Assembly (NCBI GenBank): GCA_948567375.1
Contig: OX419759.1
Location: forward strand, 63,702,593-63,766,592
From: Lunularia cruciata
Taxonomy: Eukaryota; Streptophyta; Marchantiopsida; Lunulariales; Lunulariaceae
Direction: 5' to 3'
DNA length: 64,000 bases
Shown: in pieces, positions 33,901 to 45,253 of the stretch
Position numbering within the stretch: the stretch's first letter is position 1
Layout of the letters: each line of letters starts with the position of its first letter
Notes under the pieces: model-generated
The model's database searches: none
Told to the model about the DNA's origin: nothing
The model's input: only the letters and a program-made list of their open reading frames with translations
Program-made: the position numbers and the translations under genes

Positions 33901-35517
33901 TCTTACTCAAAAGTGCCAAACAATCTTATCTATAATTCTTACCTTGGTGTTGTACTTGAATTTATCATTGAGTCCAATCAAATTGAACCTTATTGTATTC
34001 AAGCCAAAGAAAACCTAGAATAACATCATAGTGTAGAGATGCCACTAGAAACCTCATATACTCCAAATACTCCTTCCCAATCTTAAATGTAATAGGATGT
34101 GAGGTATGAAATATAGAACATTTTCTACCATCAGCCATCATCAATCTATTTTTAACTATTAGCTTGATAAGATTATCTAATTTCTTTGCTTATTACATGG
34201 ACATGCAATTCTTTGAACTTCCAAAATCAACCAAAATCTTATAACTACAATCAGATATCATATTTTCCAAATGAAGTAACTTTATTTAGGTTAAGCATTC
34301 AATCATGTTGGAACTAATTAAGTTTCCAATAGGTGGCTCAAATTCTATTACTAGGATTCTTTATTTCCTTAATCATCATGCTCCATAAACTCCATTTGGG
34401 CAATTTTTTGGGTTTTTCTATTCTTGAGTGGACATTCAACAATAGAATTTCCAATTTGGCAACCATTATTTTCTCAGAATCTTTCCCTATCCATAGTCCC
34501 AAGTGATATATGTTGGATGGCATCAATCTCCATTGATATTGGCTCTTCCATCTATATGTAGTGTGGTGGCAGGTCCTATGTAAGTCAAAGTCAAGACCAA
34601 GTTGTCATAACCAAGGAATCAAAGCGCTCAGCCAACTATATAGCTTCCTCAAAGTGTTTGGGTTCCCGCATGGTCACTTCCAATTTGGTGCATGACTTTA
34701 AATCCCTTGCAAATCAATCCAGAGCTTCACCTTCTAGTATATCTAGAATTTGTATTATGGTGTTTTGAAATTGAGTGATATAGCTTCTTACAAAACCAAT
34801 CTACTTCAATTCTACCAACCTATCTTTTGTGGTTGTGTGGCATTTATAGCTTAGGATTGCTCAATTATTGCACTCTTGAATTCTTCCCATGTCAAGATTG
34901 GTATAAAAATTTCCATTCAACTTGCTCACTTGGAATTTTCAAAATAGTTTTGCCGCTCTATCCAATTGCCTTGAAGCCAAGAGAATGTATTTTTGTTTAT
35001 CTTGAAGATTTGTAGCTTCAAAATAAAGTTTGCAATCAAACACAAAAATTCCCCATTGCACCCAAGAGATTCTTATCTTCAAATACTTTGGGTTTTAGAA
35101 ATTTGATTTTCTCTTCTCCTTCTTGAAATGGTGTTCTCTCTACATGCTCTTGTCATTGATGGTCTTGATTTTGCAAAATTTGAGTAAGGTGCTCAATCGT
35201 TGTTGCATCACAATGATAACTTTAGGCATTGCCACCATGGCTACTACTCCATCAAACAACCTACAAGTTGTCTAAGTTAAAATGTAGATACAACACTTCC
35301 ATCATTTTCCATAAATTACAATTGGAAGTACCAAGGGTTCATCCAACAATTCAAAAAATTCATGATCATGTTCAAAAAATTCTGCCCAAAGCATGAGATG
35401 ATAAATTATGTGAAATGATATTTGGGTAGTACATGGTCATAGAAATTCCAATGGTTTGACGGAAATGGATTTGGTGGTCCATAAATTCCATCCATCCCAT
35501 TCTTGCTCTAATACAAA
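30926..35517 (-). pseudogene. Ty3 element F: decayed gag, PR, RT, RNase H, integrase
   Basis: It is collinear with G (49437-53847) on the minus strand. Recognisable pieces are a post-integrase module (LVFHISKLKPF near 31160), integrase (31240-32360; HQTD-like region damaged), RNase H and RT (32600-33500), protease (34000-34300) and gag with a knuckle-like region near 34450. A leader ORF remnant (MDGIYGPPNPFPSNHWNF, VLPKYHFT) lies near 35490-35300. No frame is open for long. The left end is joined to the E LTR, so its 3' LTR is missing. Confidence 0.75.
35505..35517 (-). promoter_or_regulatory. Primer binding site remnant of F
   Basis: The minus strand reads TTTGTATTAGAGC, a decayed version of the initiator tRNA-Met site, directly inside the LTR. 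Confidence 0.5.
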
Positions 35518-36009
35518 TGTAAAAGATAGAGAAGAGAAATAGAAGAATAGAAGATCAAAGTGAAAGATCACATTGGGACTCTAGAATAAGTGAAACTCTA
35601 AATGCCTAGCATGAGCTTGGGCTTTGGTATTTATAGAGAATATACAAGGCTTGTATAAAGCTTCTCATGAAGCTTTCTAAAAATTGTTTTCTTGGAGTGC
35701 AAGCCAAGCTATCATAAAGCTTCTCAAGAAGCTTCCTTCTAGAAACTGTCTACTTCATATGCAAGCTTAGATAGATGTGAAGCTTCCTTCTAGAAACTGC
35801 CTACTTGGCATACAAGCTAAGCTAATTGGAAAGCTTCCCAAGAAGCTTCCTCCTAGAAGTCACCACTTGGCATGCACATTACTTGATCGTTGGAAGGTAC
35901 AAAGTAGCTTCCTAGATGCTTCTAGAATATTTAATAATTTTTGGCTTATTTGGCCTGTTTGTTACTTTGTTATTCTTGACTAACTCATTTGATACTCCAT
36001 ACTATTACA
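35518..36009 (-). repeat. 5' LTR of element F with GAAGCTTC array
   Basis: It begins TGTAAAAGATAG and ends CTATTACA. A TATA box (CTATAAATAC on the minus strand, 35627-35636) is followed, upstream in transcription terms, by clustered GAAGCTTC and TTCTAGAA units from about 35655 to 35935. The same arrangement is seen in G. Confidence 0.75.
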
Positions 36010-36300
36010 AAGGTAGACTCAAGAGCAGATTGGATAGGAGAAGAGTTGGTTTGGAGAGAGTTTCCCATTGATCTTTGTAACTTGTATTGAGAGGGAGGAA
36101 AATTCCTTTCTTTGTATTGTCATGGACATAAGAGCAAGTGATTCTAAACCACATTAATTGTTGTGTGTCTATTGATGTGTGTGAGTATATTTTTCTACCT
36201 TTCTCTTTTTTTCCTAATATGACTTTCCTCCTACGTAGGTTGATTGCAATAGTTGAAGATTATCATTAGAGGAATAGATAAATCAGAATGGATACTCAAC
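36010..36300 (+). repeat. Copia LTR fragment
   Basis: It matches 22660-22950: GAGTTTCCCATTGATCT, GTGTGTGAGTATATTTTTCT, CTACCTTTCTCTTTTT and TTGAAGATTATCATTAGAGG. It is probably the distant LTR of the copia element at 22304. F replaced or cut its 5' part. Confidence 0.7.
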
Positions 36301-38449
36301 TATGCAACAAGTTGGATACCAAAAAATTTGGGAAAGTGGTTTGCACCATTTATGCTTTGGTGTTTGGAGCTAAACTTGGATAAGACTAACATGCTTCTTG
36401 ATATTTATTTTAGGTTGCATTGTGTAAGGAGTTTGCTAGCACACGAGACCGTGATACTCATAATGGGAGAGTAAGAAGGAGAGATTTATTGCTTGACATT
36501 GCTATGATAAGAGGGGTATTTTGTTTGCCTTTGGAGAGCACCACAAGGAAGAAAAAATTCCATAGAATTTGGTGGAGGTTTGGTTTCCAACTAGAGTTAG
36601 GACAGCTAGGAGATATCTAGCTAGGCAATGTGCTTATACTACATTTAGAACTTTTTTCAACTATTGTGTTCACTTCTTATCCCAACCTAGCATCTGAGGG
36701 TGGTACATGGGAACATCATTCTCATAGTGAAGAGTAAGATGCTTAGATCTACTCTAGTGGACTATGACTACGCTGAGCTTATGTTATTGGCTATTGAGGC
36801 AAAGCTTGTGGTATTCCAAAGGCAGCTTAGCCTCTCTTATGGTAGACATTTTTGTGTGACTCATATGGGGTAGGTTCTCATACACTTGTTCATGCAAAGT
36901 GAGATTATGAGTGAGGATGAGATTGTATATAGCAATGGAGGTGTAGAGAGGGAGGTTTACATCAGTGAGAGTGCGGAGGAGGAGGCACATATTGCACCAG
37001 ATGATGATAATGCACATGGTGAGTAAGAGTTTAGTTCACAATACTTTTGGTGGGTGGTGTTGTAGTAGAGTGTTGCACCTTAGACTTTCACATGTATATT
37101 GATTTCTACATTACTTTGGAGCTATTTGAAAGGACACATAATACTCTACATCAAGTGAGGACTCAACTTGATACTTTAAGAGTAGCATACGAGTAGGCCC
37201 TTGAGGAGACTAGAGAGTGGCTTAAGGAAAAGATGTTATAGAATCCATGGGATTTTCCTCCTATTGATGTGGGGACTCAAACCTTGCATGTAGATGAGGA
37301 TGGTGAGGTAGGGGCTCACATAAGGCCTGATTTACCACATACCCTTAATTTACCTTCAACTAGAAAAAGAGAGACATAGAGACACACACATAGAGAGAGA
37401 GAGAGAGCTACACTAACTAGAACCACCCACACTTTTGCTCCTTCTTCTTCAGCTGGAATGGAGATTAGAGCCACATAAATATCACCTTCTTTTGAGGGAG
37501 TGCATCATGCCAAAGGGGGTAGAGCTCCATCCATGGGAAGACCATCATCTTTGCTTGTTAGCCACTAGTTCCAATTAGACTTGGTTAACTATAACAGTGG
37601 GGCCAAGAGAAGAGCCTTATTTGCATGTTGGAGAGGATATTGTATCTTGGAGACCTTGCACTAGGGAAGATATGGCACTAGCTTTAATTTTAATGGTACT
37701 TCCCATGGGTGTTTGGAGCTCCAAGAGGAGAGGAGGGATTTTTTGAGTGACGTGCAAAGACCATGAGGAGGGAGTGCTATTCCTACCAAGCAAGTAGCAC
37801 TTTATGGTATGTCTCATAGTCGGGCATGAGAGAGTTTGTGGAGTATTGTATCACACACTTTCAGGTGATCATATAGACATGTGGTCCAAAGCATGAGGTA
37901 GAGATTCTATTGCATTTTGTGAGAGCATGGTCACTTACCTACTAGAGTACACTAAGGAGCACATTTGACTGCATGCCTTTGTGAGAGAAATGGATACTTT
38001 GATGAGTATAGAGGTTTCTTAGTTAGAACCTATAGTACATTTATATCATTGGGTTTAGCCATTTGAGATGTATTATTTTTGGATAGTGATGTTGTACCTT
38101 ATTGTAGAAACCATCTTCCTAGGTTTGTACCTATAGTTATGCTTTGTACTTCATACACATCATTATTTCAGCTTCTTGTAGCTCCTCTAGATAAATTTAG
38201 AGCCTCCACTCTTCTTGCTATACATTGCCTAGAGGAGGAGTGGACCATTGGCAGATTGAGGGATTATAATTCTGACCCATATGATCTTTTAGGATGAGCA
38301 TTCCGTGAGCTTGAGATGCATGAGCAAGAGAGGAGATCTTTTTTTATGAAGCATATCTTATGTAGGTGCTTACATGATGTCTTAGAGCAACATGTACCAT
38401 AGAGTTCTATGGACTATATACCTAGTGCCTAAAACTCCCTCACATTGGA
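36301..38449 (+). pseudogene. Decayed coding sequence K, partly coiled coil, unrecognised
   Basis: Long but broken plus-strand frames occur: GRVRRRDLLLDIAMIRGVF near 36470, then LVDYDYAELMLLAIEAKLVV near 36760, an acidic stretch near 36980, and heptad-like QLDTLRVAYE, ALEETREWLKEKM near 37170. No RT or integrase is visible. It resembles the globular-plus-coil layout of family H without clear sequence identity, and may be another non-autonomous element. The D insertion follows. Confidence 0.35.
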
Positions 38450-38993
38450 ATTGGCCATACCTAGTTCAAAAGGCAGTTTTGTACACATCTTTCTTTGCAA
38501 TTTGGATTTGATTGTAACCACTCCATAAGTCCATCGGTATTGGTTCACCCATGTGTGGCATTTTTTCCCAATAATGTTGAGGTGGAACTACTCCTTCACC
38601 TCCATCTAATGCTCTTGCTATTCTCTGTGTACAAACAATGACTTCAAATACTGTGCAAGGATTTTGCACCATGACTTCTTGGCAAATTTGCTCCTTCAAC
38701 CCTCGTTTGAAATTATCGAGAGCCTCTATTGGACTCATGTTAGTTATTGCAACTTGTAGATCCAAAAATGCCTCCACATACTCTTGTATGTTGTTCTTCC
38801 ATCTCAATCCCCACAATCGGATTTGAACCATCTGCACAAAATCCACCGATTGGACATTCTTCATTAATCCTTCTTGCATTGTTGTCCATATGACCTCCCT
38901 TCTCTCTACCAACATGGATTGTTCCCAAGCATCATACCATGTGAGGGATTTATCAGTCAAGTACCCACATACAAACATGCTTGTAGCATGCTC
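38450..38993 (-). mobile_element. Chromovirus D (family C/D/E), left part
   Basis: Minus-strand gag sequence runs up to the point where B was inserted and resumes at 46793. The left end stops within RT: the 3' part of D is missing, and about 1.2 kb between RT and gag is deleted. Confidence 0.75.
38466..38978 (-). pseudogene. In-frame gag-RT fusion ORF in D (170 aa)
   Basis: The ATG at 38978 opens a frame through gag (QEYVEAFLDLQ, NFKRGLKEQICQE, GVVPPQHYWEKM). It passes directly into RT sequence (LWSGYNQIQIAKKDVYKTAF). Compared with C, the join skips from about 17336 to about 16093. The protease and the N-terminal half of RT are gone. The frame is open by the chance outcome of a deletion, and a function is unlikely. 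Confidence 0.7.
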
Positions 38994-39672
38994 TGTGAGC
39001 CGGCCTGTCTCTCACTCAGGATGAACCTCTGATGGCTATTATGGTAGCACACCATGGACTAAGAAGGCAAGGAACCCCAACTCCATCATACTCCTCCAAG
39101 GCTAACACTCCAAGACTCAAGACATTGCTCACTAGAGAACTCAATGAGAGAGAGATAGTTGCAAATGAAAGGATGATGAGTACCTCCTCACTCCTTGTTT
39201 ATATACTTGTGAAATAGTTACGTACCAAAGTTACTAATTACCGTAGTAACTCAAGTTACTAGACTAAAAGTCAAGTAAAGTCAAAAAGTAGAAAGGAATA
39301 TCCATTCACATGGGCATATTCCCCTTATCTTGACCCAACCACTAAAGCAAGGATTCCTTCACATGGGCTATCCTTGGACTAAAGAAGAATCCAAAACAAA
39401 AAGGCTTGCGGGCCCAAGAGTTCTCAACTCTTTCCCCAAAGCCAAACACCTAGGAATAATACCAAGTCAACACACTAAAATCCAAAATAGTGGTGCTCAT
39501 CTTTTCTACTTCCTCTAAAGTAAGGTCCCATCTATCTTAGCTATGACTAACTTTAGCTAACCATGACTAATATAGAACCATCCTTTATCTCTATATAAAT
39601 AATATCTCTTAAGTACTTGTAATACCAAGCTAAATATCACAATACCACACACATGCACAAATGGGTGTTACA
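38994..39672 (-). repeat. 3' LTR of element B (679 bp)
   Basis: TGTGAGCCGGCC...GGGTGTTACA. I found no difference from 46114-46792. Confidence 0.95.
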
Positions 39673-39681
39673 TTTACCCCC
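39673..39681 (-). promoter_or_regulatory. Polypurine tract of element B
   Basis: The minus strand GGGGGTAAA abuts the 3' LTR, 39 bases after the pol stop. Confidence 0.6.
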
Positions 39682-39720
39682 GGACTAAGTTTTCACTTTG
39701 TCCTCAAAGTGAAGGTCTCT

Positions 39721-42700
39721 CTACCTTCTATGGTACATCTTCAACTTATCATGGTTAATCCTATCAAAGTGTCTTCCTCCCAACTCCTTGAGATCATAGG
39801 TGTAATTGCCCCACACCTTCTCTACTATGAAAGGTCCAAAGTACTTAGGCAAAAACTTCTTTTGCACTCTCTTGAATCGAATGGAATCAAACAACATTAC
39901 CCAATCACCTTCTTTGAAAGGCTCCACCTTCTTCTTGCCTTGCCTCTTGTCATAGCTCTCCTTTTGTTTCCTTTGGGCTTGCTCCACTCGAACCATAGCA
40001 ACTGCTCTTGCCTCTTCCAACTCCATGAGTTGATCCTTCCTTGACTTCCCTGCATCACTTCCTTGTGCTTTCTTCAATCTCCTATGAATGCTTTGGAAGG
40101 TAGGAAGATCAAAGTGAATAGGTAAGGTAGATTCAATACCATACACCAATTGGAATGGAGAATATCCAGTGGAAGTCTTCATGGTTGTCCTATACTCCCA
40201 CAAAACTGCATGAATCCTCTTGTCCCAATGATGTTTAGCCCCCTCCATTTCTGCATCTTTGGCCAACATCATGCACAAGGTCTGATTGGTTCTCTCTGCC
40301 AAGCCATTGGAATTTGGCTTATAGGATGTAGTTACTCTATGTGTGATAGAGAAATGTCGTAGCATGGCTGTAGTAATGCTTCCTGTAAACTCTCCTCCTC
40401 TATCAGAAACCAACTCCAAAGGGCATCCAAACCTAGTGATAATGCGTTCATAAAGAAATCTACCCACTTCATCTTCATTCTTGTCCCTCAATGGTCTAGC
40501 CTCAACCCACTTGGTAAGGTAATCAGTAACTACCACAATGTACCGATTGTTCCTTGGGGTTCTATTGAGAGGTCCTACAAAATCAATTCCCCACTTCTCA
40601 AAAGGTCCTAGCAATGGAATTGATCTAAGTGGTGGAGTGGATGTAGACTTTCTAGCAAAAGCTTGACAAACATGACAAGTTTTGCAATAATCAAGACAAT
40701 CCTTGAAAATCCCTCTCCAATGGTAACCTGCATCTAGAATCTTGAAAGCAGTCACCTTTCCTGCAAAGTGTCCTCCACATACTAAACCTTCATGAAACTC
40801 CTTTATGAGTAGGATAGACTCTTCCTTACCCACTGCTCTTCGAAGTAGACCATCTGCTCCTTGGTGAAAAAGAATATCCTCCACCATTGTGTAAGGTCTA
40901 GATCTTGCTGCAAGGGCCTTCCTCTCCCTAGCATGCATCCCTTCTGGATAGTTACCTCTTGTCACAAAATCCACAATCTCCTTGTACTCCATTGGAATCT
41001 CTTGAGTGACTGAGATTGTCATGAGCTCCTCATCCGGGAAGGAATCATCTACTGGCTCATCTCCATCATGATCATAGGCTCTAGATAACAAATCAGCATT
41101 TGCATGTTTCTTTCCTGGCCTATCCTCAATTGTGTAGTCATACTCAGACAAGAGTATCATCCACCTTGCTAGTCTCCCTTCAACATTAGGCTTGTTGAAG
41201 ATGTACTTCAAAGCCTTGTGATCCGTGACAATTGTGGCTTTCCCTCCAATCAAGTAGTGTCTAAACTTCTTGAGACCAAAGATCACTGCCAACCCTTCTC
41301 TCTCTGTGACAGAGTAGTTCTTCTTTGCTGAAACCATCTGCCTACTAGCATAAGCTATTGGATGATCATGCCCATCTTGGTCTAATTGACTAAGAGTGCA
41401 TCCTATAGCTACATTAGAAGCATCAGTGTAGAGGATGAAAGGCTTACTCCAATCAGGTTTAGCAAGAATTGGAGCTACAACAAGGGATTGCTTGAGCTCC
41501 TCAAAAGCTTTGAGAGCCTCCTTGTCTTCCAAAATCACCATGTAATCTACACCCTTCTTCATGTAGATGGTCAATGCATAAGCCTTGTTGGAGAATGAGA
41601 AGATGAACCTCCTATAGTACCCAACCATTCCCAAGAATTGGCGTAACTTTGTCAAGCTTGAAGGGAATGGAAGGTCTGAGATTTTCCTCACCTTCTCAGG
41701 ATCAACTGCTATTCCATCCTTGGAGATGATGTGCCCCAAAAGTAGACCTTCTTCACATCCAAAAATGCACTTCTCTGGGTTGAGTGATGCATTTGCCTCA
41801 TCTAAGCGTTGCAAGACTTTGATAAGGTGCTCAAAGTGCTCCTCCTTGCTCCCATAGACACAAAAGTCATCAATGAAATCTCTCACAAATTTCCCAATGA
41901 AAGGTTCAAATACCTTGTTCATGAACCGTTGGAATGTGGCTGGAGCATTGCAAAGCCCAAAAGGCATGACCTTGAAAGCGTAAGTTCCCCAAGGTGTGGT
42001 GAATGTGGTGAGTTGTTGATGCTCTGGTGCAATCTTTATTTGGTTATATCCACTATAACCATCTCCAAAACTGTACCTCTCATGACCTGCAACCTCCTCC
42101 AAGATCTCATCAATGAATGGCAATGGGTAGTAGTCCTTGGTAACAGCATTAAGCTTCTTGTAATCCACACATACCCAAAGCTTGCCATTCTTTTTCTTCA
42201 CAATGACAATTGGAGACACCCATTCTGAATTCTCCACCTCAAAGATAAACCCAGCCTCCTTGAGCTTATCAATCTCCTCCTTCACAACCAAAGATATTGG
42301 TGGGCTAATGCGACGTTGATTTTGGCGGATTGGTCTTGCATGTGACTCCACCTCTATCTTGTGCTCCTCCAAGGTGACTTCCTTCAAATCCTTGTAACTA
42401 AAAGCAAACACATGGATGAACTTGCGGAAAATCTCCTCAAATCTCACCTTCTCCTCCTTGGTAACATTTGGGCCATACTTGAGGGTAGATAACCTTCTCT
42501 CTACCTCCTCAAGTGTCAATGGTGATTTATCTGGGTCCTTCAAAACCTCTGGCTTAGGTGCAAAATCCATAGCACACAAGGGATACACATCTGAATCAGA
42601 TTCAGATTCATCTTCCTCCGTGGAAGTCTCCTCTTCCATGCTTGTGTCCACACCTGAAGCTCCTTCTTCAGAATCTGATTCCCAATAATTAGAAGATGGG

Positions 42701-44544
42701 GTATCTGAATGTGAAGTGTTGGTGGTGTTAGTCACAGGAACAGTGACTCCATGGTTTGATGGCCCAATCCTCAAGTACCCTTTGTGCCATCGATCAGTTG
42801 TGCGTGCTGCTCTCAACCATGGCCTCCCAAGAAGTAAGTCATAGCTTGAATCCTTCAAGACTTGGAAAGTCATGAGATTTTGAACTCCCATAACTGAAAC
42901 TACCACCTTATCCATCACCCCTACTGGTCGAACTTGTTGCTTGTTTGCCATGCTCACCACAAATGTTGAAGGTCTTGAGGGTATCATACCCAACTTCTTC
43001 ATCAACCTTTCTGACATGGCATTCACTGCTGATCCTCCATCAACCAATGCATCCTTGATGTTGTGACCATTCACTCTCACATCAATCTTGGAGGCATATT
43101 CACAAGCCTCCCATGGTGCTGGCTTGGCATCCACCACCCCCATTGATACTGGAACTTTTGCCTTCTTCTTCTTTTTGCTCCTTGTAGAACTCAAACCACC
43201 TCTAAGCTCCTTTCTCAAGGTAGGGTTCAAAGCAATTAATTGGCCCACTGTGATGTTAGCCTTGTGACTACCAACATCCTCCAACACATTGTAGTTCCAT
43301 TGTTGCTTTGAGATCAAGAAGTCCTCCATCCCCAACTTCTTCCTTGGAGTCTTTGTTGTTGATGGTGTTGAGGTGCGAGTGCTCCTAGTAGACATAGGAG
43401 TATCCTTGCTTGAAGTAAATCCTTGAGAAGAGTGAACATCCTCTGCAAAACGAGCTCTCTTCTTCTCTTGTGCCAAAAGCTCCAAATTAAGACCCTTGGA
43501 GTTTGAGCACTCTCCCTTCTCATACTTGCTCTCAACCACATCTATGTATGCTATCCCCTTACCTTTGTTGGGATTAGGAGCCACTTGGGTTTCACTACCT
43601 CCCTCTTTCCCTCTATTGGCTCCCTCATAACCCCTTCCTCCATGGTAAGTGGAATTTGGGCAATTCCTTTGGATATGGCCTCTTCCTCCACAACCAAAAC
43701 AATTTCTATCATTGAAATTGTTGGCTGGTTGGCCTCCTCTATATGGATAGTTTCCATAACTCCTAGGTCCTCTCCCTACATTCTGATCCACCTCTCTCTT
43801 CTCCCATAGTTGCACCACATTGATCTTGAGATCCGCAAGTTGTTCTATGATGGTTTGGAGTGGATCTTTTGGTGGAGGTGCAAGAATTGGAGCAACTACT
43901 ACTTGTGGTGCAACCCTTGTCACCAAAGTATCAGAAGTTCCACCATACTTGTAGCCTTGAGGAGGATGCACAACCTCCTTCACCACCAAATCACTCTCAT
44001 CCCCTTCCAAACTCTCCTCCATACGAATTGCGATCTTGATAGCTTCACCCTTGGAAGAAGGTTTCTCATATCTCACCTTGCTTCTAATTTGTGGTCTCAA
44101 TCCTCCCACAAAATTCTTGGTGAGCATGGCCCCTATGCCAATCATTGTAGTCTCCACATCATCCCCACCCTTCCTCAACACTATGCGAAATCTGGACTCC
44201 AACTTTTCCACTCTTTCCACATAGACCCTCACTTTCTCTCCATCTCCTTGCTTGAGAAATGTAACCTCACTCATCAATCTCTCATAAATCTCATCAGGAA
44301 GAAAGTTCTCAATGAGTGCTGAAGTCAAAGTCTCCCAAGACTCCTCTTCCCCCTCTCTCCTCTCTCTCTTTTGGTATTCTGACTCATACCATGTAAGTGC
44401 TGCATCCTCAAAGAAATCTGGTAATAATGAGGCCCACTCATTCTTCCTCCTCTCATTTTTTCCTATGCAAGCTCTCTTGAAGTCTCTCACAAAGGCCTCC
44501 ACATCTTCTCCATCCTTGCCAAAGAAAACCGGAAGTTTCCCCAT
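39721..44544 (-). CDS. gag-pol: Gag-Pol polyprotein of element B (1607 aa, single frame)
   Basis: ATG 44544 to TAG 39721. Gag capsid-like region: residues 1-240. CCHC knuckle CFGCGGRGHIQRNC: 282-295. Protease near 499-577 has VDGGSAVNAM in place of DSG/DTG and LLGRPWL at its end. RT about 745-935 has FGDGYSGYNQI (Asp 828) and FIDD at 890-893. RNase H about 1035-1155: Asp 1041, Glu 1081/1083, Asp 1108, Asp 1151. Integrase: His 1251, His 1259, Cys 1290, Cys 1293, then Asp 1321, Asp 1381 and Glu 1417, with exactly 35 residues between the last two. A GPF module follows at 1570, and the protein ends HRR with no chromodomain. Gag and Pol share one frame, so their ratio must be set after translation or by RNA processing. 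Confidence 0.97.
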   Translation of the reverse strand: MGKLPVFFGKDGEDVEAFVRDFKRACIGKNERRKNEWASLLPDFFEDAALTWYESEYQKRERREGEEESWETLTSALIENFLPDEIYERLMSEVTFLKQGDGEKVRVYVERVEKLESRFRIVLRKGGDDVETTMIGIGAMLTKNFVGGLRPQIRSKVRYEKPSSKGEAIKIAIRMEESLEGDESDLVVKEVVHPPQGYKYGGTSDTLVTRVAPQVVVAPILAPPPKDPLQTIIEQLADLKINVVQLWEKREVDQNVGRGPRSYGNYPYRGGQPANNFNDRNCFGCGGRGHIQRNCPNSTYHGGRGYEGANRGKEGGSETQVAPNPNKGKGIAYIDVVESKYEKGECSNSKGLNLELLAQEKKRARFAEDVHSSQGFTSSKDTPMSTRSTRTSTPSTTKTPRKKLGMEDFLISKQQWNYNVLEDVGSHKANITVGQLIALNPTLRKELRGGLSSTRSKKKKKAKVPVSMGVVDAKPAPWEACEYASKIDVRVNGHNIKDALVDGGSAVNAMSERLMKKLGMIPSRPSTFVVSMANKQQVRPVGVMDKVVVSVMGVQNLMTFQVLKDSSYDLLLGRPWLRAARTTDRWHKGYLRIGPSNHGVTVPVTNTTNTSHSDTPSSNYWESDSEEGASGVDTSMEEETSTEEDESESDSDVYPLCAMDFAPKPEVLKDPDKSPLTLEEVERRLSTLKYGPNVTKEEKVRFEEIFRKFIHVFAFSYKDLKEVTLEEHKIEVESHARPIRQNQRRISPPISLVVKEEIDKLKEAGFIFEVENSEWVSPIVIVKKKNGKLWVCVDYKKLNAVTKDYYPLPFIDEILEEVAGHERYSFGDGYSGYNQIKIAPEHQQLTTFTTPWGTYAFKVMPFGLCNAPATFQRFMNKVFEPFIGKFVRDFIDDFCVYGSKEEHFEHLIKVLQRLDEANASLNPEKCIFGCEEGLLLGHIISKDGIAVDPEKVRKISDLPFPSSLTKLRQFLGMVGYYRRFIFSFSNKAYALTIYMKKGVDYMVILEDKEALKAFEELKQSLVVAPILAKPDWSKPFILYTDASNVAIGCTLSQLDQDGHDHPIAYASRQMVSAKKNYSVTEREGLAVIFGLKKFRHYLIGGKATIVTDHKALKYIFNKPNVEGRLARWMILLSEYDYTIEDRPGKKHANADLLSRAYDHDGDEPVDDSFPDEELMTISVTQEIPMEYKEIVDFVTRGNYPEGMHARERKALAARSRPYTMVEDILFHQGADGLLRRAVGKEESILLIKEFHEGLVCGGHFAGKVTAFKILDAGYHWRGIFKDCLDYCKTCHVCQAFARKSTSTPPLRSIPLLGPFEKWGIDFVGPLNRTPRNNRYIVVVTDYLTKWVEARPLRDKNEDEVGRFLYERIITRFGCPLELVSDRGGEFTGSITTAMLRHFSITHRVTTSYKPNSNGLAERTNQTLCMMLAKDAEMEGAKHHWDKRIHAVLWEYRTTMKTSTGYSPFQLVYGIESTLPIHFDLPTFQSIHRRLKKAQGSDAGKSRKDQLMELEEARAVAMVRVEQAQRKQKESYDKRQGKKKVEPFKEGDWVMLFDSIRFKRVQKKFLPKYFGPFIVEKVWGNYTYDLKELGGRHFDRINHDKLKMYHRR

Positions 44545-44779
44545 CTTAACCCCTCACTATCTTTCTTTTCTCTTAATTTTTTTTTTCTCTTTTCTTTTCT
44601 CTCACTCTATTACTAATAGAGTATATACATGACTAACACCATCTGAGAATAATCCACTCTAGGGAACACAAAAGGTTCAGGTTGCTCCAAGATTTCTATA
44701 GCAACATCAAATCCTAGAGTGCATATTAATCTAACTCTCATGGATAGTTTATCCATAAGTTGAAAGATTATCTCCATCA

Positions 44780-45253
44780 CTAATCTTGAGAACTAGCTGA
44801 TGAAGGTGGTAGTATTTCTGTAGCTGTACTAAGACTCTCTCCAAGATCCTTCACCAAAGTTTCCAAAAGTGCTTTTACTCCACTACACTCATGTCCTTTT
44901 GGAAGTCCTTCAACTCCACAAACCTCACACAACTCCTTGGTCTTAGATCTTCTCCCTCCCAATCTTGGTGAAGAAGGTCCAACATGCAAACCCAAGTCAA
45001 GTAAGCCTCTCCTTTCCCTCAATCTCTTGCTCTCAAAGGTTAATGGACATGAACTTGCCTTATGTCCCTTCTCTCCACATAGAAAGCACTTAGACTCACT
45101 CTTTCCTCCAAGTGGTGTAGGTTTTTGGATCCTCTCAACACTCTCTTCAAATTCTATTGTAAACTCTCTTTTCCTCAAATCCACCCCTACAATCACCTCA
45201 AACCCTTGGGGAACCTTGCATAATCTCAATTTCCACTCTTGATGACCCTCCAT
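44780..45253 (-). CDS. Zinc-motif ORF upstream of gag, element B copy (157 aa)
   Basis: The ATG at 45253 was chosen because the frame upstream opens only from a GTG. The basic and hydrophobic N-terminal part (KLRLCKVPQGFEVIVGVDL) is followed by CFLCGEKGHKASSC, a CX2CX4HX4C knuckle at residues 56-69. An Arg/Lys-rich linker leads to CEVCGVEGLPKGHEC (residues 109-123), an unusual C-X2-C-X8-H-X-C motif. Gag of the same element has its own knuckle, so this is a second zinc protein. It lies 235 nt upstream of gag. An extra ORF before gag is known in Ogre/Tat elements, but I see no specific similarity. RNA binding is inferred. Confidence 0.7.
   Translation of the reverse strand: MEGHQEWKLRLCKVPQGFEVIVGVDLRKREFTIEFEESVERIQKPTPLGGKSESKCFLCGEKGHKASSCPLTFESKRLRERRGLLDLGLHVGPSSPRLGGRRSKTKELCEVCGVEGLPKGHECSGVKALLETLVKDLGESLSTATEILPPSSASSQD

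Noticed and set aside
43810-44322. Plus-strand ORF of 170 aa over the gag of B
   Set aside because: Antisense to an intact gag frame. No similarity to a known protein, and the start is not conserved in A.
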